This document shows, piece after piece, positions 63,068 through 64,000 of a stretch of DNA of 64,000 bases. The stretch comes from Dactylorhiza incarnata (Eukaryota; Streptophyta; Magnoliopsida; Asparagales; Orchidaceae): the NCBI GenBank assembly GCA_033032865.1, contig JAWHQI010000005.1, positions 6,658,001 to 6,722,000 of the forward strand. The letters are read 5' to 3'. Made by a program: the position numbers and the translations under genes. The notes below the pieces were generated by a model that was not told the DNA's origin, did not search any database, and saw only the letters and a list, made by a program, of their open reading frames with translations. Each line of letters opens with the position of its first letter. Positions within the stretch are counted from its first letter, which is position 1.

Positions 63068-64000
63068 CTATTCTTGCTCCTCGTGTGCATTGTTGCGGCG
63101 CTGATACGTCTTGCCCCAGTGCGCGTCGATGGCGGCGCGGTTGGTAACATCACCCGCCCCTTTGTGTGGCAGCTTGTCCTCAAGCTGGGAGGGAAGAGGA
63201 ACAATGAGGTCGGTTGGTGGTTCGCCGAAGAAGGGCTTCAGGCGCGAGACATGAAAGACGTCATGGACGCGGCTGCCCGGTGGAAGCTGGAGTTGGTACG
63301 CGACGTCGCCGATTCGTCGCAGAATTTGAAAGGGTCCGTGAAAACGAGGGCCCAACTTTGCGGAGGGCTCCGGGGGATGGATAGAGACTTGGCGGTAGGG
63401 TTGGTTTTTGAGCCAAACCCAATCTCCTTTGCTGAAAATGATGTCGCGGTGCCCGCGATTGTAGCGGGTTTCCATGCGGTGTCGGGCCTGGAGTAGGCGT
63501 TCCCGGGCGAGCGCTAGGAGTTGGTCCCGGGCAATGAGTTCGTGGTCGATGGCGGATATGGAGGCCGATCCGTAATCATACGAGAGAAGTCGCGGTGGGT
63601 CGCGACCGTAGATGAGTCGGAATGGGGTCATTTGGAGCGCCGTGTGGTACGAGGTGTTGTAACAGTATTCGATCCATGGAAGCCACGTCGTCCAACTTTT
63701 TGGCCGATCACCCACGAGGCAACGGAGGTACATTTCTACCGTGCGGTTCACCACCTCGGTTTGGCCGTCCGATTGCGGATGGTATGCCGATGAAAAAGCT
63801 AATTTAGTGCCCGCATAAGCGGAATAGTTCCGTCCAAAAGCGACTCGTAAAAACTTTGTCGCGGTCGGAGACAATGGATTCTGGAAGGCCGTGTAGGCGA
63901 AAAATCTCCGAAAAGAAGGTCCTTGCGACGCGTTCGGCGACCAACGGGCGGCTAAGGGCGAGGAAGTGTGCGCCTTTTGAGAAACGATCAACGACGACCA
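63068..64000 (-). pseudogene. Gypsy E integrase with one-base frameshift
   Basis: From the window edge (63999) to 63813 the frame reads VVVDRFSKGAHFLALSRPLV, FRLHGLPESIVSDRDKVF, TSRFWTELFRLCG. At a GGG (plus strand ccc 63810-63812) one extra base shifts the frame, and the 307-codon ORF 63068-63991 carries TKLAFSSAYHPQSDGQTEV onward to VFHVSRLKPFFGEPPTDLIV. The catalytic-type Asp and downstream residues are all present, so this single-base insertion is the main visible lesion. Confidence 0.88.

Larger units (their letters stand above)
62635..64000 (-). mobile_element. Ty3-gypsy E, 3' LTR and integrase (right-truncated by window)
   Basis: LTR 62635-63053 (plus-strand ends tgatacgag and ttatgaca), then integrase on the - strand up to the window edge. 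It was inserted in the integrase of gypsy D. The integrase is close to that of gypsy A (AYHPQSDGQTEVVNRT, WIEYCYNTSYHTALQMTPF, GDWVWLKNQPYRQ), so they belong to one lineage. Confidence 0.88.

Noticed and set aside
63056..63496. 146-codon + strand ORF near the window end
   Set aside because: It is the antisense shadow of the gypsy E integrase on the - strand.

Overview
This is a repeat-rich stretch of an angiosperm (probably eudicot) nuclear genome. The evidence is GT-AG introns in a plant peroxisomal aminotransferase gene, plant-type Ty1-copia and Ty3-gypsy elements (some with a chromodomain), RTE-type LINEs, an Au-like SINE, hAT-like elements and MITEs. I see no bacterial genes, rRNA or confident tRNA genes, and no CRISPR array.

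One host gene runs through most of the window on the + strand: a glutamate:glyoxylate aminotransferase (GGT1 type, photorespiration). I recognise ten consecutive coding exons between 5880 and 57455. They cover residues 1-355 of a protein family of about 480 residues. All observed junctions have GT donors and AG acceptors, the phases match, and there is no frameshift or internal stop. The exons sit in four islands (5.9 kb, 23.8-25.6 kb, 40.3-40.7 kb, 57.0-57.5 kb). The islands are separated by introns of 17.8, 14.7 and 16.3 kb that are filled with nested transposons. The C-terminal exons would lie beyond the right edge, after at least 6.5 kb more of intron.

Layout. 1-2717: decayed Ty1-copia pol (+). 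4854-5271: foldback inverted-repeat element just upstream of the GGT promoter. Intron 1 (5997-23800): a MITE with 29-bp tandem repeats, two truncated RTE LINEs (one with a 5' inversion), a non-autonomous hAT, and a three-level nest: an old gypsy remnant split by a gypsy (14528-21632, TSD GTTAC), whose 5' LTR is split by a small non-coding LTR element (19736-21601, TSD GTACG). Intron 6 (25602-40341): gypsy gag remnants, one split by a hAT-like element (29026-30218) and one split by a non-coding large-LTR element (31601-38117, TSD TGTAG), which carries a MITE in one LTR. Intron 8 (40744-57027): an internally deleted gypsy (+, 40974-46818, TSD TCAAA) whose 3' LTR holds a 2.2-kb TIR element packed with a 19-bp GC-rich minisatellite, then a near full-length RTE LINE (-, 47846-56548, 16-bp TSD) split by a gypsy (-, 47990-53476, TSD AAGTC). 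Intron 10 to the window end: truncated copia (-), gypsy chromodomain/integrase remnant (-), and the 3' part of another gypsy (-) inserted in it.

No transposon here looks fully autonomous: catalytic or frame-breaking lesions are visible in almost every pol. The most unusual sequence is the 44.76-46.52 kb minisatellite. Its 19-bp unit lacks stops, so all three forward frames stay open and one gives a 529-codon pseudo-ORF with a 19-residue periodicity.
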